Below are positions 42,863 through 51,292 of a stretch of DNA of 64,000 bases, piece by piece (position 1 is the first letter of the stretch; the number at the start of each line of letters is the position of its first letter). The stretch lies in contig OY282383.1 of NCBI GenBank assembly GCA_958295855.1, forward strand, positions 4,010,481 to 4,074,480. The letters are read 5' to 3'. The notes below the pieces were generated by a model. The model saw nothing but the letters and a program-made list of their open reading frames with translations. It was not told the origin of the DNA and made no database searches. Origin of the DNA: an uncultured Poribacteria bacterium (lineage in GTDB: Bacteria > Poribacteria > WGA-4E > WGA-3G). The translations under genes were made by a program, and so were the position numbers.

Positions 42863-43675
42863 ATGAAAACCTACTTGTTGGCATGTTTCACCGTTCTTTT
42901 CGCGTGTTGCTACGTCGGTGGTGCCTTCGCGGACCATCACGAAACAGCGGAGATGACAATGCTTCAGTTCCCTGAATCCTATAAAGCCATGAGCGTTAGC
43001 AATGGCGGCACGATTAGCGGCGTGGTGAAGTTTGAAGGTGACGTGCCTGAAATGAAAATGCTGGAAATCACCAAAGACCAGGCGGTGTGTGGCGCAACCG
43101 AAAAGTTTGATGAAACACTTGTCGTTGGTGAAGGCAACGCTTTAAAAAATACGATTGTCTATCTGATGGACATTTCACAAGGCAAAGATTTTGACAAAGC
43201 AGCGAAACTGGAAATGGATCAGAAGGGCTGCCAATTCAATCCACATGTCCAAATTGTTCCGGTCGGCGTGCGCGTGACGATGCTGAATAACGACAGAGTT
43301 AACCACAACGTCCATATCTTCAGTAGTGTCAACAAGCCGGTTAACAAACAGCAGACGAAAAATCGCAGGAAGATGCCGCTCGCCGGTGTCAAGAAAGCAG
43401 AAGGGCCCGTTTCAGTAAAATGTGATATTCACGGGTGGATGTCCGCTTGGATTGCCTACGTGCCGCACCCCTATTTCGCCGTGACGAACGAAATGGGCGA
43501 ATTCACGCTTGAAAATGTCCCACCCGGCACCTATAAACTAGGATATTGGCACGAAGCGTGCGGCACCAATAACGAGTCCCCTGCTGCTGTTACGGTCGAA
43601 GCTGGCGGTACTGTCAAGCAAGACTTCACGCTGATGCTCAAAAAAAATGTAGCAGAAAGTGGAAAACACAATTGA
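42863..43675 (+). CDS. Periplasmic cupredoxin-like copper protein, paralogue 2
   Basis: The 270-residue protein has a signal peptide (about 1-23). Its cupredoxin-like domain has the same putative ligands as the protein at 35613: His in VNHNVHI (about 150) and Cys, His and Met in CDIHGWM (about 189-195). A carboxypeptidase-regulatory-like tail follows (FTLENVPPGTYKLGYWHE). An extra acidic/His-rich N-terminus (DHHETAEM) precedes the domain. AAAGGAG precedes the ATG. The next gene (ABC ATPase) overlaps its 3' end by 17 bp. It is probably an electron carrier or copper-delivery protein of the oxidase cluster. Confidence 0.82.
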   Translation: MKTYLLACFTVLFACCYVGGAFADHHETAEMTMLQFPESYKAMSVSNGGTISGVVKFEGDVPEMKMLEITKDQAVCGATEKFDETLVVGEGNALKNTIVYLMDISQGKDFDKAAKLEMDQKGCQFNPHVQIVPVGVRVTMLNNDRVNHNVHIFSSVNKPVNKQQTKNRRKMPLAGVKKAEGPVSVKCDIHGWMSAWIAYVPHPYFAVTNEMGEFTLENVPPGTYKLGYWHEACGTNNESPAAVTVEAGGTVKQDFTLMLKKNVAESGKHN

Positions 43676-44576
43676 GGTAGAAAATCTTTCGCATACATAT
43701 CCTACACGGTGTGCACTAGACAACGTTAGCTTTAGTGTGTCGAGCGGTGAGATTTTCTGCCTCCTCGGCCCCAACGGCAGTGGGAAAACAACCCTTTTTA
43801 GGATTTTGTCTACGCTGATGCCCGCAACATCCGGGAACGTTAACTTTCTCGGATATAACTTAACCACAGAGATGAAAGCGATCCGGAAACTATTAGGAGT
43901 TGTCTTTCAACATCCGGGGTTAGATGCTAAGCTGACCGTGGGCGAGAATTTGCGGCATCAGGGGCACCTCTACGGGTTAGCCGGCAGAACGCTGCGGCAC
44001 CGAATTGATGAACTTCTTGAACGTTTCGGTGTTGCTGACAGGATAGATGAACGCGTTGAAGAGCTCTCAGGCGGGTTGCAAAGGCGAGTTGAAATTGCGA
44101 AATCGATGGTGCATTCGCCACGTGTTTTACTCCTTGATGAACCGAGTAGCGGGTTGGATGTAGGCGTGCGTCGTCAGTTATGTGACTATATGACAAGCCT
44201 CGCTAAAACAGAAAATATTCTTGTGTTGCTTACAACCCACATTTTGGATGAGGCAGAAGCAGGCACCCGGGTTGGCATTCTAGATGCGGGACGGTTAGTC
44301 GCCCTCGGAACTCCGGCCGAACTCAAAGCCAAAGTTGGCGGCGATGTTGTGCTAATAGAAAGCACAGACAGCGAAACCCTCAGCACCACAATTACCGAGA
44401 GATTCGGTGTTTCAGTCGTGTTGACTGATAACCGGATACGCGTTGAATGTGAACGAGGACATGAGTTTGTTCGAGATGTTGTCGCCACATTTCCAGAGGA
44501 GATTCAGGCAGTCCGGTTCGGGAAACCGACACTAGAAGATGTATTCATAAAACTGACAGGAAGTTCCTTCATATAA
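43659..44576 (+). CDS. ABC transporter ATP-binding protein
   Basis: The 305-residue ATPase has Walker A GPNGSGKTT (about 39-47), Q-loop VVFQHPGL, signature LSGGLQRRVEIAKS (about 139-152), Walker B LLLDEPSSGLD and the H-loop in LTTHILDEAE. The C-terminal extension fits DrrA/CcmA-type exporters of the ABC-2 class. It starts with GTG inside the 3' end of the cupredoxin gene and is followed by the permease gene 47 bp later. Placed between copper protein and oxidase genes, it may export copper, haem or a cofactor; this is inference. Confidence 0.9.
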   Translation: MENTIEVENLSHTYPTRCALDNVSFSVSSGEIFCLLGPNGSGKTTLFRILSTLMPATSGNVNFLGYNLTTEMKAIRKLLGVVFQHPGLDAKLTVGENLRHQGHLYGLAGRTLRHRIDELLERFGVADRIDERVEELSGGLQRRVEIAKSMVHSPRVLLLDEPSSGLDVGVRRQLCDYMTSLAKTENILVLLTTHILDEAEAGTRVGILDAGRLVALGTPAELKAKVGGDVVLIESTDSETLSTTITERFGVSVVLTDNRIRVECERGHEFVRDVVATFPEEIQAVRFGKPTLEDVFIKLTGSSFI

Positions 44577-44623
44577 GCATGAGAAACATCAGGCACCTCC
44601 ACGGAAACCGCCGGAACTAGGCA

Positions 44624-45406
44624 ATGACAAAAGAGCTGCTACCAGTCGCAACAATATGGTGGCGCGAAATCATTAGGTTTTACCGCCAACGCAGTCGGCT
44701 TCTCAGCGCGATTGCGCAGCCGTTAGTCTTTTGGCTCCTTATCGGGAGTGGTTTGAGTGCCTCTTTTCAGCCATCAGGTGCATCGGAAGAAACCGGCTAC
44801 ATAGAGTACTTTTATCCAGGTATTGTCGTTTTAGTGTTGCTTTTTACAGCGATTTTCGCGACAATCTCTGTTGTGAACGACCGGCGCGAAGGCTTCTTGC
44901 AAGGGGTACTTGTCGCTCCGGTGCCAAGGTGGCGAATCATCCTCGGTCAGGCATTAGGTGGCACAACGTTAGCACTCTTACAAGGCGTGCTGCTGTTGGG
45001 GCTTGCACCGTTGACAGGCATCCGACTCGGCATCGCGTCACTGTTTTCGGCACTCAGCGTGATGTTGCTCTTGGCGTTTGGTTTGACAAACTTGGGGCTG
45101 CTGATTGCGTGGCGGATGGACTCCACACAAGGGTTTCATGCGATTATGAACCTCCTGTTGATCCCGATTTGGTTGCTGTCCGGCGCGTTCTTTCCGAGCA
45201 CAGGAGTGCCCGGTTGGTTAGGGTGGACAATGAAACTGAATCCCTTAACGTATGGGCTCGCCGCGTTCCGGCACAGCCTCTACCTTAACACTGCAACCAC
45301 AGTCGGTGACGTGCCACCGTGGACACTTTCTATATTGATTACTGCTTTGTTTTGTATTTTGACTTACTTGGGCGCAACGCTGACTGCTTCTTCACAGACG
45401 AACTAA
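44624..45406 (+). CDS. ABC-2 type transporter permease
   Basis: The 260-residue protein has six hydrophobic helices of the ABC-2 permease family, with WWREIIRFYRQRSRLL before helix 1, the conserved NDRREGFLQGVLVAPV loop after helix 2 (about 85-100), and GAFFPSTGVPGW near the C-terminal extracytoplasmic loop. With the preceding ATPase it forms a two-gene exporter similar to DrrAB/NodIJ. The substrate is unknown. The cytochrome oxidase genes begin 219 bp downstream. Confidence 0.88.
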   Translation: MTKELLPVATIWWREIIRFYRQRSRLLSAIAQPLVFWLLIGSGLSASFQPSGASEETGYIEYFYPGIVVLVLLFTAIFATISVVNDRREGFLQGVLVAPVPRWRIILGQALGGTTLALLQGVLLLGLAPLTGIRLGIASLFSALSVMLLLAFGLTNLGLLIAWRMDSTQGFHAIMNLLLIPIWLLSGAFFPSTGVPGWLGWTMKLNPLTYGLAAFRHSLYLNTATTVGDVPPWTLSILITALFCILTYLGATLTASSQTN

Positions 45407-45625
45407 GTTGTTGCGAAAAGTGCGCCTCAAACGTGCCTACAATTTTGTAAAATGATAGCAAGTTCATGTCAAAAATAAAAAAGTTGCTCGCTCGATTTTT
45501 GGCGAAGCAGGTTGTGAATAACAACCCGCCATCGGGTCATTTGTTACTTACAAACGCCCTCGCCACAACTACAATCACCCGCAACCGCAACTTGGCTTGC
45601 AAGATTCGCCGAAAAGGAGGACTTG
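45407..45625. other. Spacer before the aa3 oxidase genes with hairpins
   Basis: No convincing gene. It contains an AAAAAAGTTGC...CGCAACTTGG pair (R4-like, stretched over about 120 bp) and a GGTTGT-GAATA-ACAACC hairpin near 45510-45526. Confidence 0.55.
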
Positions 45626-46291
45626 ATGCTTCAATGGCTTCCAGAGAACGTATCAACGTTCGGGCAAGGCGTTGATAACCTCTTTACACTTATTTATTGG
45701 ATTACTGTCGTTGTGTTCATCGCTGTCATGGCGACGCTCATCACGTTTCTAATTAAGTACCGCCACCGGGAAGGCCACCGCGCTGAGTACATTGAAGGGA
45801 GCACTACGCTTGAAATCGTCTGGACAGCGGCGACGACGTTGATTGTATTTGGATTAGCAATGCTCAGCTTGCCCCAATGGAATAAGATTAAATCGCCGAC
45901 AGATTTTCCAGAAAATCCAGATGTTGTTGTTCAAGTCAGCGGAAAACAGTTTAACTGGGATATGACTTACCCCGGACCGGACAACGAACTCGGGACAGAC
46001 GATGACCTGGAATTGGAAAACGAATTGCATGTGCCGGTCGATGCTGTCGTGCATATCCGGCTAACCGCTGAGGATGTCATCCACAGTTTTTTCGTGCCAC
46101 AATTGCGGCTGAAACAGGACGCACTGCCAAACCGATTTATCGATGTCTGGTTTAAGGCAATAAAGGCAGGGCGTTATGAAATTCCGTGTGCAGAACTGTG
46201 TGGATTCGGACACTCTGGCATGCTCGGGTACCTCAATGTGCATACACAAGCAGACTATGATGCCTGGGTGAAAGAACGGTGGCCCCAGTAG
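45626..46291 (+). CDS. coxB: Cytochrome c oxidase subunit II
   Basis: The 221-residue protein has two N-terminal membrane helices (about 18-40 and 60-80) and a CuA cupredoxin domain. CuA ligands are His in VIHSFFVPQL (about 155) and CAELCGFGHSGM (about 190-201) with two Cys, Glu, His and Met. KQFNWDMTYPG is the conserved aromatic patch for cytochrome c. There is no fused cytochrome c domain, so electrons must come from a separate carrier such as those encoded upstream. ATG 45626 has AAGGAGG upstream. It is the first gene of the aa3-oxidase operon. Confidence 0.95.
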   Translation: MLQWLPENVSTFGQGVDNLFTLIYWITVVVFIAVMATLITFLIKYRHREGHRAEYIEGSTTLEIVWTAATTLIVFGLAMLSLPQWNKIKSPTDFPENPDVVVQVSGKQFNWDMTYPGPDNELGTDDDLELENELHVPVDAVVHIRLTAEDVIHSFFVPQLRLKQDALPNRFIDVWFKAIKAGRYEIPCAELCGFGHSGMLGYLNVHTQADYDAWVKERWPQ

Positions 46292-46335
46292 CTGCTGTCG
46301 TAGCGGCCTCAGGTCGTGAAAGGAGTAAAATAACG

Positions 46336-48159
46336 ATGCACGATAACGAACACGCGTCACATCATCACGAAGAAAGTTTTATTCGCAAATATATCTTTTC
46401 GCTAGATCACAAGATGATTGGCAAGCAATTCCTCATCTACGGGCTGATCATGTTCTTTGTCGGTGGCGGGCTCGCGCTGCTCTTTAGATGGCAACTCGCT
46501 TACCCCGAAAAGCCATTACCCGTCATAGGTGCCTCTCCACAATATCTTGAGGAAGGAGAAGTCGTGACAGGGGTGGACAAGATGTGGGAGCGGATTTATG
46601 AATCGGAGAAAGAGGAATGGCTTGAGGTCAATATGCCCAACGGAGTCATCGAACCAGCATTTTACAACATGCTGTTTACGATGCATGCCACCATCATGGT
46701 GTTCTTCGTGGTTGTGCCAATCTTGGTTGGCGCGTTCGGCAATTTCCTGATTCCGCTGATGATTGGTACGCGGGATATGGCATTTCCTGTCCTCAACATG
46801 CTCTCCTTTTGGCTCGCGGTAGTCGCTGCAATTGTGATGGCAATCGGATTTTTTGTGCCCGGCGGCCACGCGGCGGCAGGGTGGACAGGCTACGCGCCGC
46901 TGTCATCCGATCCGCAGTGGACAGGCGTTGATTGGGGGCAAAACCTGTGGGCAATAAGTTTACTTATTCAAGGCTTCTCCTCGCTGGTAGGATCCATTAA
47001 CTACATCACGACGATTATCAACATGCGGGCACCGGGAATGACTTTTTTCCGGATGCCGTTAGTCATCTGGTCGTTGTTTATCGTCGCGATCCTGTTGCTT
47101 CTGGCTTTCCCAGTGCTATCTTCCGCCCTTGCACTGCTCATATTCGACAGGCTTGCAGGGACGACGTTCTTCACAGCTACAGCTGAAGGGGGCGGAGACC
47201 CGCTCCTGTGGCAACATCTGTTCTGGTTCTTCGGGCACCCCGAGGTCTATATTCTCATTTTGCCGGGGATGGGCATCGCTTCTGAATTGATTCCTGTGTT
47301 TTCACGAAAGCCGGTCTTCGGGTACCGCTCCATGGTCTACGCAATGATCGCCATCGCATTTTTAGGCTGGATTGTCTGGGGGCACCACATGTTCCAAAGT
47401 GGCATGCGCCCGGCACTCGGTTCCGCGTTCATGACAACAACAATGCTCATTGCAGTGCCATCAGCGATTAAGACGTTTAACTGGCTTGGGACAATGTTCC
47501 GTGGCTCCATCCGATTCACAACACCGATGCTCCACGCTATCGCTTTCGTTTCAATGTTTGTGATTGGTGGGCTGAGCGGCATCTATATGGCAAACACGCC
47601 AGTAGACATCTTCATCCACGACACCTACTACATTGTAGCACACATCCACTACGTCGTCTTCGGTGGAAGCCTATTCGCTATTTTCGGGGGTATCGTCTTT
47701 TGGTTCCCGAAGATGTATGGACGCTATATGAACGATACGTTGTCCAAAATCCACTTTTGGTTGACATTCGCTGCGTTCAACTGCACCTTCTTCCCAATGC
47801 ACATTCTTGGGGTAGGTGGGCACATGCGGCGCATCTCTAACCCGATGCAATATGAATTCCTGCAAACATTTGAAGGCATGAACATCTTCATCACGATGAG
47901 TGCGTTCACGCTCGGCTTTGCACAGTTGATACTCGTTTTTAACTTCTTCTGGAGCATATATCGTGGTAAAGTCGCGGAAAAGAACCCGTGGCATGTAAAC
48001 ACGTTAGAATGGGAGGCACCCACACCCGTGCCGCACGGCAATTTTGGACAAATCCCAACCGTTTACCGCGGCCCGTACGAATACAGTGTACCAGGTGAAG
48101 AAGCCGATTGGATTCCGCAAGCACAACCTGAACATGTACCAGCAACAAGCGGAGACTAA
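46336..48159 (+). CDS. coxA: Cytochrome c oxidase subunit I (A-type haem-copper oxidase)
   Basis: The 607-residue protein has about 12 helices. The haem a ligand is in TMHATIMVFFV. The haem a3/CuB site includes GHPEVYILILP (Glu and the cross-linked His-Tyr), WGHHMFQSG (two CuB His) and IVAHIHYVVFGG. GNFLIPLMIGTRDMAFP (D-channel) and AIKTFNWLGTMF (K-channel Lys) mark family A. A His-rich N-terminus (EHASHHHEE) and an insert with acidic residues before helix 2 (about 60-105) are unusual features. ATG 46336 follows AAAGGAG by about 10 nt. It reduces O2 to water and pumps protons. Confidence 0.96.
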   Translation: MHDNEHASHHHEESFIRKYIFSLDHKMIGKQFLIYGLIMFFVGGGLALLFRWQLAYPEKPLPVIGASPQYLEEGEVVTGVDKMWERIYESEKEEWLEVNMPNGVIEPAFYNMLFTMHATIMVFFVVVPILVGAFGNFLIPLMIGTRDMAFPVLNMLSFWLAVVAAIVMAIGFFVPGGHAAAGWTGYAPLSSDPQWTGVDWGQNLWAISLLIQGFSSLVGSINYITTIINMRAPGMTFFRMPLVIWSLFIVAILLLLAFPVLSSALALLIFDRLAGTTFFTATAEGGGDPLLWQHLFWFFGHPEVYILILPGMGIASELIPVFSRKPVFGYRSMVYAMIAIAFLGWIVWGHHMFQSGMRPALGSAFMTTTMLIAVPSAIKTFNWLGTMFRGSIRFTTPMLHAIAFVSMFVIGGLSGIYMANTPVDIFIHDTYYIVAHIHYVVFGGSLFAIFGGIVFWFPKMYGRYMNDTLSKIHFWLTFAAFNCTFFPMHILGVGGHMRRISNPMQYEFLQTFEGMNIFITMSAFTLGFAQLILVFNFFWSIYRGKVAEKNPWHVNTLEWEAPTPVPHGNFGQIPTVYRGPYEYSVPGEEADWIPQAQPEHVPATSGD

Positions 48160-48227
48160 CGGGCGGATGGAAGGAGAGAGAACCATCCCCAATCTTCCAG
48201 GCTTTTGATTTGTGGTGGAAACTTAGC

Positions 48228-49172
48228 ATGAAGCAGCACGTCAACTATAGCCCCTGGTTACACAGAATGGCACGCCTCACAGCGGCAGCAACTTTCCTGC
48301 TGATTGTCATCGGTGGGATTGTCACAAGTACCGACTCCGGCTTGGCGGTTCCCGATTGGCCGACAACCTTCGGGTATAACATGTTCCTATACCCATTATC
48401 GGAAATGGAGGGCGGCATCCTTTATGAACATACTCATCGCTTAATGGGCTCGCTGGTTGGACTATTGACGGTAATACTGTTCATCTGGCTGTTGGCGAAA
48501 GATTCCCGTAAGTGGCTAAAGTGGCTTGGGCTCATTGCCCTCGTCGGCGTGAGTGTGCAGGGAATTCTCGGCGGGCTGCGGGTTACCCAACTGAATCTCG
48601 GCTTGGCGATAGTGCACGCCTGCCTCGCGCAAGCCTTTTTTGCACTGCTGTGCGGAATTGGATGGTTCACCTCCCGCGGCTGGTGGGAAAGTCAAAGTGA
48701 AAATCGTTCTGGTAGGCGCGCGTTCCAAGTGGGCCTACCAGCACGGAAGTTAAGGCGGTTAAGCCTGAGCACAACCTGCTTGATTTATATTCAACTCATC
48801 TTTGGCGCGGTGTTGCGGCACACAGGGAGCAGGCTTGATGCGCATCTTATCTTTGCCTTTTTGGTGGCACTTCATGTCTTCCTGCTCGCGAGAAGCATAA
48901 GGCAATCGGAAGATATGTTTCGGCCCACAACGCTACTGGTAGGATTGCTTGCCGTTCAACTACTACTCGGCACCGGGGCATTTATCGCAAAACTGACTGC
49001 CCTCGGTGAAACCATGGCAACAGTACTCACAGTGGCAATTACCACTGCCCATGTTGCAGGGGGCGCGCTCATGTTGGTTACCAGTTTTGTGCTAACCCTG
49101 AAAATCTACAGGTTCACTGATGCGTCAATAACTGTCGAAACACCCGCGAGCGGTGCACTGGCTACAGAATGA
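48228..49172 (+). CDS. ctaA: Haem A synthase (CtaA/COX15-type)
   Basis: The 314-residue membrane protein has eight helices with the expected His ligands, for example in EHTHRLMGSLVG (about 65-76), AIVHACLAQ (about 126-134), FGAVLRHTGSRLDAHLIFA and TTAHVAGGAL. GGIVTSTDSGLAVPDWP is the CtaA signature after helix 1. It oxidises haem O to haem A for subunit I. The loop between helices 4 and 5 contains an in-frame palindromic repeat (48709-48741) encoding about 11 extra residues (RSGRRAFQVGL). The ctaB gene follows 10 bp downstream. Confidence 0.93.
   Translation: MKQHVNYSPWLHRMARLTAAATFLLIVIGGIVTSTDSGLAVPDWPTTFGYNMFLYPLSEMEGGILYEHTHRLMGSLVGLLTVILFIWLLAKDSRKWLKWLGLIALVGVSVQGILGGLRVTQLNLGLAIVHACLAQAFFALLCGIGWFTSRGWWESQSENRSGRRAFQVGLPARKLRRLSLSTTCLIYIQLIFGAVLRHTGSRLDAHLIFAFLVALHVFLLARSIRQSEDMFRPTTLLVGLLAVQLLLGTGAFIAKLTALGETMATVLTVAITTAHVAGGALMLVTSFVLTLKIYRFTDASITVETPASGALATE
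48709..48741 (+). repeat. REP-like palindrome inside the ctaA coding sequence
   Basis: A perfect 9-bp inverted repeat CTGGTAGGC (48709-48717) and GCCTACCAG (48733-48741) with a 15-nt loop. It keeps the reading frame and falls in a cytoplasmic or periplasmic loop between two halves of CtaA. Confidence 0.85.
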
Positions 49173-49182
49173 GAGCTATATA

Positions 49183-50109
49183 ATGCGTTCAACAACGGTA
49201 ACTTTACCAGACAACACCGATACGGCAAATCCGCCATCAAAACACTCAGTTTTAGTGAGCCGCGCGGTGGACTTTATCGAACTCATGAAACCGCGGTTGG
49301 TAGGGATGATACTGATTACAACCGCCGCAGGCTTTTATATTGGCACACAATATACGGTAGATTGGATACGCTGCCTGCACACACTCATCGGCGCGGGTTT
49401 GACAGCGGCAGGTGTATTAGGGCTGAACCAATACCTTGAACGCGAGATAGATGCACAGATGAAACGCACCCAAGAAAGACCGCTGCCGGGCGGTAGGATG
49501 CTCCCAATAGAGGCACTGCTTTTCGGCACAGCACTGACAGGAAGCGGGATGCTCTACCTCACACTCATCGTCAATCCGCTAAGCGGGTTCGTGATTTCGC
49601 TGATAGTGGTGAGTTATCTATTTCTCTATACACCGCTCAAGCGGAAAACATCCTTGTGTACGCTCATCGGAGCGGTGCCAGGCGCACTCCCACCTGTTGT
49701 GGGGTGGGCTGCGGCGCGTGGAACGTTAACAGGGGAGGCATGGGTGCTGTTCGCGATTCTATTTCTATGGCAACTGCCGCACTCATTGGCAATAGCGTAT
49801 ATCTACCGTGAGGACTACGCAAAAGCGGGGCTTCGTTTGTTGCCAGTTATTCACCCGGATGGAGCAAGCACGCGCCGTCAAATTGTGATTAATTGTGTCG
49901 CGCTCCTCGGAATCGGATTATTACCCGCACTTTACAACATTGCCGGCGGCATCTACTTTCTCACGGCACTGTTATCAGGTGGGGCGTTTCTGGCGTTCGG
50001 TATCTATTTAGGAATTGCACGCTCGGTGAAAGCCGCACGCTATCTCTTGTACGCATCATTGCTGTATCTGCCATTGGTATTTATCACAATGGCATTTGAC
50101 AAAATTTAA
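49183..50109 (+). CDS. ctaB: Protohaem IX farnesyltransferase (haem O synthase, CtaB)
   Basis: The 308-residue UbiA-family prenyltransferase has nine helices. The Asp-rich prenyl-diphosphate motif is in NQYLEREIDAQMKRTQERPLP (about 85-105), and LWQLPHSLAIAYIYREDYAKAG (about 199-220) is the second motif. It attaches farnesyl to haem B to make haem O, the substrate of the preceding CtaA. The start at ATG 49183 places it 10 bp after ctaA. Confidence 0.95.
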   Translation: MRSTTVTLPDNTDTANPPSKHSVLVSRAVDFIELMKPRLVGMILITTAAGFYIGTQYTVDWIRCLHTLIGAGLTAAGVLGLNQYLEREIDAQMKRTQERPLPGGRMLPIEALLFGTALTGSGMLYLTLIVNPLSGFVISLIVVSYLFLYTPLKRKTSLCTLIGAVPGALPPVVGWAAARGTLTGEAWVLFAILFLWQLPHSLAIAYIYREDYAKAGLRLLPVIHPDGASTRRQIVINCVALLGIGLLPALYNIAGGIYFLTALLSGGAFLAFGIYLGIARSVKAARYLLYASLLYLPLVFITMAFDKI

Positions 50110-50125
50110 TCGGAAGCCTACACTC

Positions 50126-50233
50126 ATGAACGCACAAGACAATCGTACACGAAATCGCCGCCTCGGGTTCACCCTGCTTTTAGTGTTCGTGGTTCTGGTT
50201 ATCATTGCAACCGTGGCAATTATCCGGGGATGA
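50126..50233 (+). CDS. 35-residue single-helix membrane protein
   Basis: ATG at 50126 encodes 35 residues: a charged N-terminus (MNAQDNRTRNRR) and one hydrophobic helix (about 13-33). The stop TGA overlaps an in-frame ATG (50230) of the next gene, and the start is 16 bp after ctaB. The tight spacing and membrane helix suggest a real small oxidase subunit or assembly factor. I do not recognise the family. Confidence 0.65.
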   Translation: MNAQDNRTRNRRLGFTLLLVFVVLVIIATVAIIRG

Positions 50234-50244
50234 GGAGGGGCCTG

Positions 50245-50859
50245 ATGTCACCTGATACACCAATAGGAGGGACCTCTGCTCCCGACTCCCCATCAGAAGC
50301 ACGCCCGATAAGCAATGCCCGATTGGGGATACTCATCCTGCTTGGTGCAGAGATGATGCTATTTTCGGGACTCATCGGGGCGTTTCTCGTATTGCGGATG
50401 GGAAATATCACCTGGCCGCCCCCGTCACATATCGACCTCCGGCTGCCGCGGGCGGTGACAGGCATCAATACTGTTCTCCTCATCTTGAGTGGCTATACGA
50501 TGTTTCAAGCCTTGCGAGCGATTCAGAAAGACCGGGTGAAGCAACTCCGCAATTGGCTATTGCTCACAGGAACACTCGGTTTGCTCTTCTTGGTAATACA
50601 GGGCGGAGAATGGGTGCAACTTGTTCACAATGGACTTACGCTCCAATCTGGCGTGTATGGCGGCATATTTTATGTGCTTATCGGCTGCCACGCAGTCCAT
50701 GTGCTTGGGGCGGTTATTTGGCTTTTGATCGTTTTTGGCATTGCGGTAGCAGGCCGTTTCTCCGCCGTGCATCACATCGGCGTTGAAACCTGCACCATCT
50801 ACTGGATTTTTGTTGTCGCACTCTGGCCAATTTTGTACGTTTTGGTGTATCTCCTATAA
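50245..50859 (+). CDS. Haem-copper oxidase subunit III, paralogue A
   Basis: The 204-residue protein has five hydrophobic helices of the subunit III family. Helix 1 is in LGILILLGAEMMLFSGLIGAF, GGEWVQLVHNGLTLQSGVYG holds the conserved E-W loop, and IGCHAVHVLGAVIWL and ETCTIYWIFVVALWPILYVLVYLL form the last helices. ATG 50245 is preferred because GGAGGGG lies just upstream. A second subunit III follows at 51293, so this may be an accessory or duplicate subunit. Confidence 0.88.
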   Translation: MSPDTPIGGTSAPDSPSEARPISNARLGILILLGAEMMLFSGLIGAFLVLRMGNITWPPPSHIDLRLPRAVTGINTVLLILSGYTMFQALRAIQKDRVKQLRNWLLLTGTLGLLFLVIQGGEWVQLVHNGLTLQSGVYGGIFYVLIGCHAVHVLGAVIWLLIVFGIAVAGRFSAVHHIGVETCTIYWIFVVALWPILYVLVYLL

Positions 50860-50897
50860 ACATATCGCTCCGCTGAAGCGGAAAAGGGGAGGCTGTT

Positions 50898-51188
50898 ATG
50901 ATTCGTCGACTTCTCTTTTGGATTTTAGTCGTTGGCATTGTCGGTTTGATTGTGCCAGCTCTCCTTCAGGCATGTCCGGCGTGTAAAACGCTTGACGAAC
51001 CGAGCGGCAGAGGTTTTAATCCAAGTATCTTTTTTATGATGGCGATGCCATTTACGGTTTTCGCGCTCGTTGGCGGAAGCGTTTTCTACCATTACCGGCG
51101 TGCGGACAGGAAACGGAGGTTGAACGAAAAAGTTGCATCAGAAACCTCCGACGAGAGCTACAGTGCATCGTCAGAGGAGAATTCATAA
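50898..51188 (+). CDS. Small membrane protein with CPACK motif; C-terminus donated by a repeat
   Basis: The 96-residue protein has an N-terminal signal or helix (about 5-25) ending in CPACK (about 26-30) and a second helix (about 45-65). The last 19 codons are translated from the start of a dispersed leader-type repeat (51130 onward: KVASETSDESYSA). Remove them and the protein would end after the basic segment RRADRKRRLNE. The CPAC pair could bind copper or form a disulphide in oxidase assembly; this is a guess. It lies between the two subunit III genes. Confidence 0.65.
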   Translation: MIRRLLFWILVVGIVGLIVPALLQACPACKTLDEPSGRGFNPSIFFMMAMPFTVFALVGGSVFYHYRRADRKRRLNEKVASETSDESYSASSEENS

Positions 51189-51256
51189 TCAAAATCCCTG
51201 ATTTTTCATATAACTAAAATCATGCAACCTGATTACTCCGCAAGGAATGACAAAAA
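51130..51256 (+). repeat. Dispersed leader-type repeat, copy 5, overlapping a coding 3' end
   Basis: It starts AAGTTGCATCAGAAACCTCC, within the codons of the preceding gene, and ends TCCGCAAGGAATGACAAAAA. The middle lacks the CCCCTGC hairpin. A separate AAAGGAG serves the next gene, so here the 3' block does not act as the ribosome binding site. Confidence 0.9.
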
Positions 51257-51292
51257 ACTGATAACCGACAACTAATAAAGGAGTTTAGCATA

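Noticed and set aside
45466..45675. 69-residue frame overlapping the coxB start
   Set aside because: Arg-rich translation of hairpin DNA in a different frame from coxB, without a ribosome binding site.
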